Source of the DNA: an uncultured Dolosicoccus sp.
Lineage (GTDB): Bacteria > Bacillota > Bacilli > Lactobacillales > Aerococcaceae
Assembly (NCBI GenBank): GCA_945278685.1
Contig: CALYPW010000002.1
Span: 1 to 57,592 of the forward strand
DNA: 57,592 nt
Direction of reading: 5' to 3'
Below the pieces are notes generated by a model that worked only from the letters and a program-made list of their open reading frames with translations, ran no database searches and was not told the origin of the DNA. Made by a program: the position numbers and the translations under genes. The stretch's first letter is position 1; every line of letters begins with the position of its first letter. Below are positions 1-9,033 of this stretch, in pieces.

Positions 1-422
1 TTTAAATCAAAACGCTTGGAACGAACAATTTCTAACTCACTGGCAGTCGATTCTTCGACATCGCTCATTGCATTGGCTTGTTCTTCTAGAATGCGGAGTT
101 CCTCAAAACCACTTTCTCTTGATTTACGGTTAATACGTGTTTTATACTTACGCACTTGACGCTCAAGTTTATTAACCACTAGGTCTAAGCTTGCGTATAA
201 GTCAAAAGTTGTTTCCTCTGCACGTAAGACCAAGAATGGTAATGGAATCGTTACCTCGGCTTTTGCTTCGTGATTTGGGTAAACTCTCAAGTTTACATAC
301 GCTGTTGTATCTGGAACATCGTCGAAGTAACGTTCAAGTTTTCCAACTTTCTTCTCAGCATATTCACGAATCGCTTGCGTAATTTCAATGTTTTCTCCAC
401 GGATATTATAATTAAATAACAT
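1..422 (-). CDS. hpf: Ribosome hibernation promoting factor (long HPF / sigma-54 modulation family), C-terminus cut off by window edge
   Basis: Reverse-strand translation MLFNYNIRGENIEITQAIREYAEKKVGKLERYFDDVPDTTAYVNLRVYPNHEAKAEVTIPLPFLVLRAEETTFDLYASLDLVVNKLERQVRKYK; matches HPF/YfiA pattern. Not in ORF track because it runs off the window. Confidence 0.95.
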   Translation of the reverse strand, partial: MLFNYNIRGENIEITQAIREYAEKKVGKLERYFDDVPDTTAYVNLRVYPNHEAKAEVTIPLPFLVLRAEETTFDLYASLDLVVNKLERQVRKYKTRINRKSRESGFEELRILEEQANAMSDVEESTASELEIVRSKRFDL

Positions 423-630
423 CATAATCCCTCTTTTCACGTAATTATTAAATCCATCTATCATCGAGAGTTCTACAGATCTTTGATTAGAAGGGATCTG
501 AAAAACTGTCACCCATGATAGCTTGGATCTTGTTTGCTCAAAGAAGTTGCCTTCTCTGATTTGATTATAACATATGAAACCGTTTTTCAAAACTTTTACA
601 CCGAATATATTGCGCAAAGGAAATCACAAT

Positions 631-1356
631 TCATCCATAATCCGCGACATCACGCGCTAAACTCACACTTTGAATCTGATATTCCTCTGCATTTAAAGTG
701 TGTATATTCAAATGTTCACCCAGAGCTTCTTTTCCCCGTATCAAAGTAGCGCCTGTTGTATAGACGTCGTCGAAGATCAAATATTTCTTAGAAGCTTGGA
801 GGTCGAAGTTTTCTTTTACCCGGAAGGGTTGACGCATTTTCAAACGATTTTCTCGTGTTTTTTCTGCTTGTTTTTCCCCGTTACCTATGTAATCAAAAAC
901 CTCTTCAAAAGGCACATCGGCTGCCTTTAACAGCTCCTTCACAGGATGGAATTGTCGCTGGGCAAAGTTTTGCGGCGAGCTGGGTAAAATTACCCAACAA
1001 GCATCTGAGTGATCCTTGTAAAAATTACGAATTTTTTCTTGGACGACTTTGGCCAGACGCACATCTCCCTGGTATTTATACCGATAGAACCACTCTTTCA
1101 AGAAGTCGTTGTAGTGAAGAATGGCACGGTTTTGAATCATCCAAGCAGAGACTTGACCTTGCCAACGCCTGCAATCCCTGCACAAGCTCTCTTGGGAGTA
1201 GGGACGCCCACAACCCGCACACACCTCTTCTTGGTAACAAATGAGTTGTTCCTCACATTCAACACAGATATCGGAAAAGATTATGGGTAGAAATTGCAAA
1301 AGTTGGTGAAAAGACAGTTCTCTTTTGAGTAACTGGCCACAGACCAAACAATTCAT
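631..1356 (-). CDS. comFC: ComF family protein / phosphoribosyltransferase (late competence ComFC)
   Basis: Zn-finger-like CxxC pairs at N-terminus, PRTase motif YLIFDDVYTTGATL, overlaps comFA by 4 nt. Confidence 0.92.
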   Translation of the reverse strand: MNCLVCGQLLKRELSFHQLLQFLPIIFSDICVECEEQLICYQEEVCAGCGRPYSQESLCRDCRRWQGQVSAWMIQNRAILHYNDFLKEWFYRYKYQGDVRLAKVVQEKIRNFYKDHSDACWVILPSSPQNFAQRQFHPVKELLKAADVPFEEVFDYIGNGEKQAEKTRENRLKMRQPFRVKENFDLQASKKYLIFDDVYTTGATLIRGKEALGEHLNIHTLNAEEYQIQSVSLARDVADYG

Positions 1357-2714
1357 TGAATCAAACCTCTCTTTCTCGCAAGCCGGTTCATGGTTTTAAT
1401 TTCTTTTCGCGCTTGGAGCATATTTCTACTAATGCCCTCGTGCCCGTAAATCAGGACTCCTATAGGAAAATTCGGCCGCCGGCCCACCCGCCCACTCATT
1501 TGAACCAGAGAGGATGAAGTAAACAAGCGATTTTCAGCGCCAATGATAAACACATGGCAATTGGTAAAGGTTACCCCGCGCTCAAGAATTGTCGTCGAAA
1601 TGAGTCCTTCTAGCTTTCCATCTCGTAGTTGTTGAACCTTTTCTTTCCGCTGGGGATCCTTGGAATGGACACATTCAATGGAAAAGTGTGGGTTGCGACT
1701 CTTTAACCATTCATGGAGATGTTTTGCCAAACGAATGTCCGGAATAAATAAAAGCTTGGCCCCTTCGATGGTCAAAAATTGACAGATCTGCCGATAAAGA
1801 TGGGAATTGACTTTCCGATCTAGAATTTGTGCTCGCCAATTCCCAATCCATTGAAAGACAGGCTCTGCCAAGCCATGCCCGTGATAGCGAGCGGGCAAGG
1901 TGGTTACAATCAGTTTTTCAGCTTGAATTTGTTTTTGCAATTCATCATTGGGGGTCGCCGTTAAATAGACTAATTTGCCTTCGGGGTGTACAGCTTTTCT
2001 AACCGCATAATGCAAGGATGCGTCATCGATATAAGGAAAAGCATCCACCTCATCAATAATTAGTAAATCAAAGGCTTGCTTAAACCTCAGCAACTGGTGA
2101 GTAGTGCTCACAATCAATTGATGGTGATTATAGGGTTCTGCAGCATCCCCATGCATTAAAAGAAGAGGAACACTGGCAAAAGCTTCCTGCAGACGCGGTG
2201 CGATCTCTCGACAAACATCGACTCTGGGAGAAGCTACGGCTACCCTCCCACCTCCCTGCAGTACTTGCTCAATGGTTTCAAAAATCATTTCTGTCTTACC
2301 CGCACCAGTCACCGCGACTAACAAATGAGGCCTGGGATCTTTCAGGTGTGTTAACAGGGCTTGAGACGCTCGAGATTGTTCCGAAGACAAGGTTCCTTGC
2401 CAGGTCAAAAGACGCTGATTCCTCTTTTCGAAGGACTGCTTGGGCAAGGAATACAAGAAATCTTGATTAGTAATTCTACCCATTTGTAAACAATTCAAGC
2501 AATAAAGACCCTGTGAAGGCAGTGGATAAAAGTCCGTCTGATTGCCACACCGCTGACACTGTGCCCCCTTTCCCTTAATGAGAATTCCCACTTCCTGGTT
2601 AGCCATTTCTAACAAAGCTTCTAAGTCTTCTGTGCGTTGATAATCTTTCAAATTTTGCGCCAGTTCATGCTTGATGAGTTGGCGCCCATAGAGTAATTTC
2701 TTCACGTGCATCAC
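1353..2714 (-). CDS. comFA: ComFA DNA-uptake helicase (DEAD-like)
   Basis: Walker A AVTGAGKTE, LIIDEVDAFPY, zinc-binding CxxC...CxxC N-terminal domain; adjacent comFC. Confidence 0.93.
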   Translation of the reverse strand: MMHVKKLLYGRQLIKHELAQNLKDYQRTEDLEALLEMANQEVGILIKGKGAQCQRCGNQTDFYPLPSQGLYCLNCLQMGRITNQDFLYSLPKQSFEKRNQRLLTWQGTLSSEQSRASQALLTHLKDPRPHLLVAVTGAGKTEMIFETIEQVLQGGGRVAVASPRVDVCREIAPRLQEAFASVPLLLMHGDAAEPYNHHQLIVSTTHQLLRFKQAFDLLIIDEVDAFPYIDDASLHYAVRKAVHPEGKLVYLTATPNDELQKQIQAEKLIVTTLPARYHGHGLAEPVFQWIGNWRAQILDRKVNSHLYRQICQFLTIEGAKLLFIPDIRLAKHLHEWLKSRNPHFSIECVHSKDPQRKEKVQQLRDGKLEGLISTTILERGVTFTNCHVFIIGAENRLFTSSSLVQMSGRVGRRPNFPIGVLIYGHEGISRNMLQARKEIKTMNRLARKRGLIQ

Positions 2715-2759
2715 CTAATAGTAAATACACCAAAAGTCTTAAAACACATTTTTGGAAAG

Positions 2760-2788
2760 CAAAAAAGACGCTCAGTAATCTGAGCGCC
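2760..2788 (-). terminator. Intrinsic terminator after htrA
   Basis: Reverse strand GGCGCTCAGATTACTGAGCGTCTTTTTT hairpin plus T tract. Confidence 0.8.
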
Positions 2789-2808
2789 TTCGAAAATTGA
2801 TTCGAAAA

Positions 2809-4059
2809 TTAGTCGCGCAATTCGATTTGTGCCACTTGTGCCTCGCCTTCACGGACATATTCCACATCAATAACATCTCCAACTTGATAAGTATGAAGCT
2901 TGTCACGAAGATGGCTGGCATTGCTGATCTCATCGCCATCGATTGCAATGATAATATCTCCAGCGCGAATACCTCCTTGAGAGGCATTTGAATGAGGAGT
3001 CACTTCTTGGATGAGGGCGCCGGTCGAATGATCCGTGACAAAATCCAATTCTTTTTCAAGAACGTCTGTGGGAATGTGGTCCAGACTATAAGCTGTCACT
3101 CCTAGTACAGGACGGACGACCTCGCCTTTTTCTTCCAATTGACGGACGATGCGATCCACATCGTTACTTGGAATAGCGAATCCCATTCCTTCAATGACAT
3201 CGGAACCAAATTTGCTGGAGTTAATACCAATTAAATGACCATCTTTATTGACTAAAGCTCCTCCTGAGTTCCCCGGGTTAATAGCCGCATCTGTTTGAAG
3301 AAGATTGGCTTCATAATCAACATCCACGGAAACCGCTCGGTTTAATCCGGAAACAATTCCTTGTGTCACGGAACTGGCGAAATTGCTGTTTAAAGGAGAG
3401 CCAATCGCAATCGCTAAACTCCCCACTTTGATCGCGTCAGAGTCCGCAAATTCAATGGTGGTCGTCACGAAGCTGGCATCAATGGACAAGACTGCCAAAT
3501 CTGTCAGATCGTCGGAACCAATTAACTCGGCATCGGCGACTTCACCATTCGCCATAATCACTTGCAAGGCATCGTTGCCAGCGATAACGTGGTTGTTGGT
3601 GATGACGTAAGCTTTATCGCCTTCAATTTTATAAACAACCCCACTTCCGTGCGAAGCCAGTTCCAAGGTTTCTGGATCGCTTTGAAAATCTCCGAACTGA
3701 AAAGGATCCGCATAACCAAACAAACTATGCTCGTTCAAAGATTGGCGACTCTGGTAGTTACTGATCGACACGACCGCATCTTGTGCGACTTCAACAGCAC
3801 CAATGAGGGCCTCTTCAAAGTCCAGGAGAGTAGCTGACGTAGCGTTAGCTCGTGAGACCTCTTCTTTTTTGGTGTCTTCACTCTTATCTTCCTTCTGGTC
3901 ACTGATCTCTTCAACCCGAGGCTCGTGATTTGTTTGCGATTGGAAGACCGGATGGTCCCCCAGGATAAAATAGAAGACCAAAAGAAAAACAATGAATCCT
4001 GAGGCAATGAGTCCTGCCCGTGATTTCCTTGTGTTACGTTGTTGACTGCTCATGTTCAT
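2809..4059 (-). CDS. htrA: HtrA/DegP-like trypsin-type serine protease with one PDZ domain
   Basis: ITNNHVIAG, DLTDLAVL, INPGNSGGAL catalytic motifs, N-terminal TM anchor, PDZ C-terminus; end of wal operon. Confidence 0.95.
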   Translation of the reverse strand: MNMSSQQRNTRKSRAGLIASGFIVFLLVFYFILGDHPVFQSQTNHEPRVEEISDQKEDKSEDTKKEEVSRANATSATLLDFEEALIGAVEVAQDAVVSISNYQSRQSLNEHSLFGYADPFQFGDFQSDPETLELASHGSGVVYKIEGDKAYVITNNHVIAGNDALQVIMANGEVADAELIGSDDLTDLAVLSIDASFVTTTIEFADSDAIKVGSLAIAIGSPLNSNFASSVTQGIVSGLNRAVSVDVDYEANLLQTDAAINPGNSGGALVNKDGHLIGINSSKFGSDVIEGMGFAIPSNDVDRIVRQLEEKGEVVRPVLGVTAYSLDHIPTDVLEKELDFVTDHSTGALIQEVTPHSNASQGGIRAGDIIIAIDGDEISNASHLRDKLHTYQVGDVIDVEYVREGEAQVAQIELRD

Positions 4060-4066
4060 ACTCCTT

Positions 4067-4927
4067 TTACAATCTTTTTAACTCTGTAGGGGTTTCTGGA
4101 AGTGCCACTTGAAGACTAAAATCTTCATTCACTGCCAAATCGTTAAAGCGCAAGACATCCGTGACGGTGTTCAAAGCCATTTCTGGTGTGTTATTCTCAT
4201 CACTCAAATGTCCTAGGTATACCTCTTTGGTTTGATTGCCAATCAGATCTGCCAAGGCCAATCCTGCGTCTTCATTGCTCAAATGCCCTTCGTCACTCAA
4301 AATGCGTTGCTTGAGAGACCAAGGATAGCTCCCATAACGTAGCAATTCAATCTCATGATTACTCTCCATCAGATAGGCTGACGCGTTGCCCAATAAACCG
4401 ATCAAGCGATCACTGACGTAACCAGTATCGGTCACTGTGACCAGTTGTTTTTTGTCCTTTTCAAAGGCGTAAAACTGGGCATCCACCGCATCATGACTCA
4501 CTTGATAACTAAGGACATCAATATTTCCAATGGTCATTTGACTTTCTGGATCGATGACCATTTTTTTTTCTAATGGAATGTTCCCAAGTTTGGATTCCAT
4601 GGCCTTCCATGTCTTTTCATTGGCATAAAGGGGAATGTCGTAACGCCTGGATAAAACACCTGCCCCCTGAATATGGTCCGAATGTTCGTGACTGAGTAAA
4701 ATCGCATCCACTTGTATCATGTCTCGGTCAATTTGCGCCATCAACTCTTCGATTTTACGGCCACTAAGTCCTGCATCGAGCAAGAGGGAATGTTGATCAC
4801 TTTCGATGTATAGACAGTTCCCGCTACTGCTACTGGCCAAGATCGAATATTGGAGACCATCTGTTAAAGTTGTGAGCTTTTTTTGCGGAAACAATAATTT
4901 ACTTTCTGATTGCTTAAACTTCGTCAA
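4067..4927 (-). CDS. walJ: MBL-fold metallohydrolase WalJ/YycJ
   Basis: LLSHEHSDHIQGAGVL metallo-beta-lactamase motif, ASSSSGNCLYIESD N-terminus, position in wal operon. Confidence 0.92.
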   Translation of the reverse strand: MTKFKQSESKLLFPQKKLTTLTDGLQYSILASSSSGNCLYIESDQHSLLLDAGLSGRKIEELMAQIDRDMIQVDAILLSHEHSDHIQGAGVLSRRYDIPLYANEKTWKAMESKLGNIPLEKKMVIDPESQMTIGNIDVLSYQVSHDAVDAQFYAFEKDKKQLVTVTDTGYVSDRLIGLLGNASAYLMESNHEIELLRYGSYPWSLKQRILSDEGHLSNEDAGLALADLIGNQTKEVYLGHLSDENNTPEMALNTVTDVLRFNDLAVNEDFSLQVALPETPTELKRL

Positions 4928-4947
4928 TGATTACTCCTTTCATAACT

Positions 4948-6849
4948 TTAGAAACCTCCGGATCCAGATCCGCCACCGCCTCCACCGGAGCTTCCACCTG
5001 AAAATCCACCGCCAAATCCTTCCGTGTTACTTCCGGAAAAAGATGAACGGCTACTGACCGGAGCAACAGAACGTAAACTGCTGGTAATTGAGTCGTTCAG
5101 GGCATGGGTGAATAAATAAGGATTAGTGTAATAGGTCGAGCTTAATGAAAGTTGTTGCAGTTCTTCAGCGCTAAAATTGCTGTGCATGGCTTTGGCCACT
5201 TTGTCCGCAACTCCTAAAGAAATCGCATAGACCAGGTATTCTCCCCATAATTCCAGAGAAGCAATCTCTCGCATGTTGAAATTTCCGATATCGTTCAACA
5301 TGTTGGCAAATCCCTGCCACATTTGTTCACCTTCGGCTTCTTCAGCCGTCTTAATTGGGCGTGCCTTCGTTAAAGCGCTGGCCAATATCGCCAGCAAAAA
5401 TGCCACTGCCGACACTGTCAAAAAGACTCCCTTCCTTGCCACTGGGGTTGAAATCAGAATACTTGCAAGAAGTGCCAGGAGTCCCAAACCCATTGCTATT
5501 AATGATAAACCTCGGCTCTTGCTTTGATCACTCTCAGCCCGTGGGTAATGCATGATTCCCCGTGCCGAGGCATAATTTGAGAACTTCCTCCATAAAGCAT
5601 ATTGTTGACGCCCGAATTTACGATCTTTCTTGCTGAGTTCCTCAAGCTCTTCCAAACTAATAGGCTCACCCGTCGGGAAAATATATTGCAAGGCATAACG
5701 TTCATGCTGCATGAGTTGATCCATAGTCGGTGCGTCTGATCGAGGATGTAATAGGATTGTTGATTTCCCCTTGCGGTTGAAAAAAGTGGATCCTGGACGG
5801 GATTCTTCTTCCACGATGCGCAGATAGCCTTTACGGGCCAGGTCAACAATAGTGGCTGTCATATCAAGAGCGATGGGCTCCTTGCGTAAGACTGCACTGG
5901 CCATGATGGCTGGTGTCATATCTTCTGGTAATTCATAAACATGCTTGGGGAGCTTCACTGGCTGAGGGTTACAAGCTTTGAAACGCTTGAAGTAGTAGAT
6001 CAAGGCCAGAACGCTGACCACTAAGGAAAGAACGCTTGCGCTCGACAGAAAAAAGGTGGTACGCTGCTGTTTCTTTTCGAAATTACGCTTGTCTTCTGCG
6101 ACTTGCGCTTCCTCTTGGGCCAATATTTCGTCAAACTTCTCTTCTTCAACGATTTGTTGATTTTTCGGTGTCTGACTGGTTGGAAAGAGCGCATGAACTT
6201 CCACGAATTGATTGGGTGGATTCTCGGCAACTGTGACTTTAATGCCACTTTTGCCATCCTTTTCGATGCGTTCGACTTCTCCGGTTGGAGCACCGTGTCC
6301 CCAAACTCGGAAACGATCCAAATCTTCAACCTTGGCAGGCAGGTAAATTTCAGCCTCCACCGCCATTTGAAAGTCAGTATTCTCACCGACAATTTTGCGG
6401 TTAAATTGAGCCGTATCTAAATAATTGGTGACTAAGTTCATGAGAGTATATTCATACACAAAAGACACCTTGCTGTTCTCAACTGGGTAATAGACCTTGA
6501 AAAACATGGTACCATCTCGCTTGGTGACCTCATAAGTACCTGTCAGTCCCGATGAATCTTCTTTGAGATAGAGCTTTTCATCGGATCCCTCTTCAATCAC
6601 GGCGACACGGTAATCTACAAAATCGTGACCCTTGTAATCAATGGTGTGAGTCGCACCATTCATGAAACTTGCGTCATACAAGACTATTTCTTCAAAGGTC
6701 CCGCTGCCATCCGCTTGAATCTGCGAAGAAATTTTTTGAGATTGAATGTCAAAGTCTACTTCTTGTGCTTGTGTGGTCACTGCGACGGTAAATACACACA
6801 TAAAACTGACTGTCAGAAGTAACAGAATTCGTTGGATTACACTTTTCAT
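4948..6849 (-). CDS. DUF2207 domain-containing membrane protein with Gly/Ser-rich C-terminus
   Basis: Signal peptide, extracellular beta domain, TM (TTFFLSSASVLSLVVSVLALIYY), second TM block and terminal GGGFSGGSSGGGGGGSGSGGF tail typical of DUF2207 proteins. Confidence 0.88.
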   Translation of the reverse strand: MKSVIQRILLLLTVSFMCVFTVAVTTQAQEVDFDIQSQKISSQIQADGSGTFEEIVLYDASFMNGATHTIDYKGHDFVDYRVAVIEEGSDEKLYLKEDSSGLTGTYEVTKRDGTMFFKVYYPVENSKVSFVYEYTLMNLVTNYLDTAQFNRKIVGENTDFQMAVEAEIYLPAKVEDLDRFRVWGHGAPTGEVERIEKDGKSGIKVTVAENPPNQFVEVHALFPTSQTPKNQQIVEEEKFDEILAQEEAQVAEDKRNFEKKQQRTTFFLSSASVLSLVVSVLALIYYFKRFKACNPQPVKLPKHVYELPEDMTPAIMASAVLRKEPIALDMTATIVDLARKGYLRIVEEESRPGSTFFNRKGKSTILLHPRSDAPTMDQLMQHERYALQYIFPTGEPISLEELEELSKKDRKFGRQQYALWRKFSNYASARGIMHYPRAESDQSKSRGLSLIAMGLGLLALLASILISTPVARKGVFLTVSAVAFLLAILASALTKARPIKTAEEAEGEQMWQGFANMLNDIGNFNMREIASLELWGEYLVYAISLGVADKVAKAMHSNFSAEELQQLSLSSTYYTNPYLFTHALNDSITSSLRSVAPVSSRSSFSGSNTEGFGGGFSGGSSGGGGGGSGSGGF

Positions 6850-6873
6850 GGGAACCTCCTTTTAATTATTTAA

Positions 6874-7689
6874 TCATCGCGTAACAACCTGGCGCTTCAC
6901 ACCGTCAATTAACTCCGCATGAATGGTTCCATCCGGTTGTTCGTAAAGAATTTTCCATGCTGGAAAGTAAATGTTACTGTCATCCAAAGCCACGAAACGA
7001 TGATAACCCATGTCCATATTCAAAATTGTAGAATCTGCCGGTAAATGAGTTTCCAATCGCTGATCCAAGACGTAGAGAGCTTCTTCCTTCGAAATAGCGA
7101 CTCGCTTTTCAGCAAGCACCGATACATTGCCTTGATAAGTTTGACGATAACCCACAACCTCGTAATTATTGTTCAAGAACAAACGAATTTCACCCGTTTG
7201 ATCCAAGATAGGTCCAGAATCATCTAGCTTTTGCCAAAAGACTAACTGCTTATTGGCTGGCAAATACTGGTACATTTGGTACTCATGACCATTGAGAAAG
7301 TAATCTTCGTTGGCGATGAACTCTCGTTGAATCTGTTCCAAAAGTTTTTGGTTCACTTTGGAGTCAAGCCTTAAAGGAATGGCTTTATCGAATTGACTTT
7401 CAATGATTCCGTCTTCCAATTCTGCATCTTGATAAACAAGATCAGAAAGTTGGGAAGAGGTCAGAGTATTGGGGTCTGAGAGGATCACCGGTAACTCTAC
7501 CCGATCTGCACTGAGATCAACTTCCAAACTAATTCCCCGATTGGCCAGTTGTTCTTGAACATCTTGGTCGGATTCAATATTGGCGATCTGTGGATTGGTA
7601 TTTATTTTTTCATAAATTTGATAGGTCAAATAAATGTTGAACAGGGCAAAGAAGATGATTAATAATATTTGAATGCGTCTAAAGTCCAT
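6874..7689 (-). CDS. yycI: WalK regulatory protein YycI
   Basis: MDFRRIQILLIIFFALFNIYLTYQIY single TM start, downstream of yycH in wal operon. Confidence 0.9.
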   Translation of the reverse strand: MDFRRIQILLIIFFALFNIYLTYQIYEKINTNPQIANIESDQDVQEQLANRGISLEVDLSADRVELPVILSDPNTLTSSQLSDLVYQDAELEDGIIESQFDKAIPLRLDSKVNQKLLEQIQREFIANEDYFLNGHEYQMYQYLPANKQLVFWQKLDDSGPILDQTGEIRLFLNNNYEVVGYRQTYQGNVSVLAEKRVAISKEEALYVLDQRLETHLPADSTILNMDMGYHRFVALDDSNIYFPAWKILYEQPDGTIHAELIDGVKRQVVTR

Positions 7690-7701
7690 TCCATTATCTC
7701 C

Positions 7702-9033
7702 TTATTCTTCTTTTGTAAGCTGATCCAAGGCATACACTTTTCCTTTAATGGTTGCATGCCACTTGGGAACCAACTCTACTTTCTTCATGTCAATGTCATC
7801 GCCCAACCACTGATAAGCGACAAAAATGCCATTCACCATGTCAAGGTCCACATCGGATTCTGCCAGAACATCCATAATCTCTTCTGCATTCATGAGGCGC
7901 ACCGGCTCACTTAATGTATCAATGTGAATCTGAAATGTATTGGTCGGCGCAACAATATTCGTCACACGGGTATCGTCTTGTTTATAGCTTTCAAGTTTCA
8001 TCGCACCGTAATCGATATGCGAATCCGACGGCGATAAAATTGGAAAACCATTCAAATACCGTCGGAATGTTGTACGACTATCATCTTGCAGGTTATAACG
8101 AATCTCTTCGGGCCAATAATCGAACTTCTCGAACAAATCACTTTCTCGCTTGAAACGTTCCTTAGGTCCACTTTTACCTTCACGGTTGACGACACTGGTT
8201 TGTAGGCTCATAGAATGGTGACGGCCATCCAAACGTAGAATATTGTTGATATCTTGGTAATTTCGCACATCCGCATTGATGCCATCATCCGCATTGTAAG
8301 TGCTGTCAAAAACACGATCCAAAACCAATGAATCGGAAATCTTCTCAACAACATAGACTTCCGAGGAGACTGTCACACCTTTGATTGGAAGATGAACAGC
8401 TCCATCAGCAAACTCGTAACGTTTGGCCTCTACCCATTCTTTTTGGTAGTCGTTGAGAACACTCACGACATCATTGAAGAAGGATTCGGAAGGTGTATCG
8501 ATTTTGACATACTGATTGGAGGCGCTGTTCACTAAGAAGATTTCCCTTTGTCCAGAAGTCACCAGCAGCATCTTATTAAAGGAGAAGTCTGTGCTAAATT
8601 CTTCCGGTAATGTGAGATAATCTTCAAACAGTAAAAGAGGAATGTAGGTGTTAAAGCTCAACTCTAAATGGGTATATTCTGAATTATAATCCAGTGCTTC
8701 CTCTTTTTTCATCGTCTTAAAGTCGGAAATATGAAGACCTTCTTCTCGGATGAGGTCTCCCACTTCGTGAATCATGGCGTAATTATTTAAAAGATAGCTT
8801 TTCTTATTGTTCTGAAGAGTTCCTTGTAAAGGACCAAAGAACTCATAGGCTTGTCGTTTGCGGAATTGATGGTAGTCGTCCCCGGCGGTGTCTGAAACTT
8901 CCGTTGTCACTTCACGCTGGGAGACTAAAAAATCGGTCAGTGAGCGGTGACTAAACAAGAGGATATAGGTTAAAGCAAGACTTGAAATGACGAGTGCCGT
9001 CAAAAGAATGGATAATCTGCAAATCTTTCTCAT
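7702..9033 (-). CDS. yycH: WalK regulatory protein YycH
   Basis: Single N-terminal TM, large extracytoplasmic domain, located directly after walK. Confidence 0.9.
   Translation of the reverse strand: MRKICRLSILLTALVISSLALTYILLFSHRSLTDFLVSQREVTTEVSDTAGDDYHQFRKRQAYEFFGPLQGTLQNNKKSYLLNNYAMIHEVGDLIREEGLHISDFKTMKKEEALDYNSEYTHLELSFNTYIPLLLFEDYLTLPEEFSTDFSFNKMLLVTSGQREIFLVNSASNQYVKIDTPSESFFNDVVSVLNDYQKEWVEAKRYEFADGAVHLPIKGVTVSSEVYVVEKISDSLVLDRVFDSTYNADDGINADVRNYQDINNILRLDGRHHSMSLQTSVVNREGKSGPKERFKRESDLFEKFDYWPEEIRYNLQDDSRTTFRRYLNGFPILSPSDSHIDYGAMKLESYKQDDTRVTNIVAPTNTFQIHIDTLSEPVRLMNAEEIMDVLAESDVDLDMVNGIFVAYQWLGDDIDMKKVELVPKWHATIKGKVYALDQLTKEE

Noticed and set aside
855-1290. Plus-strand ORFs (129 aa, 93 aa) opposite comFC
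   Set aside because: Antisense to a clear comFC; no RBS or recognisable domain. The same reasoning applies to the many other 60-130 aa antisense ORFs in the track.
2715-2760. AAAA-N5-TTTT match (AAAAATGTGTTTT, reverse strand) upstream of comFA resembling half a ComK box
   Set aside because: Only one half-box, AT-rich region, expected by chance; no second K-box at the right spacing seen.
4960-5030. Short GGN/TCC-rich repeat-like DNA that could be a minisatellite
   Set aside because: It encodes the Gly/Ser-rich C-terminal tail of the DUF2207 protein; explained by coding.
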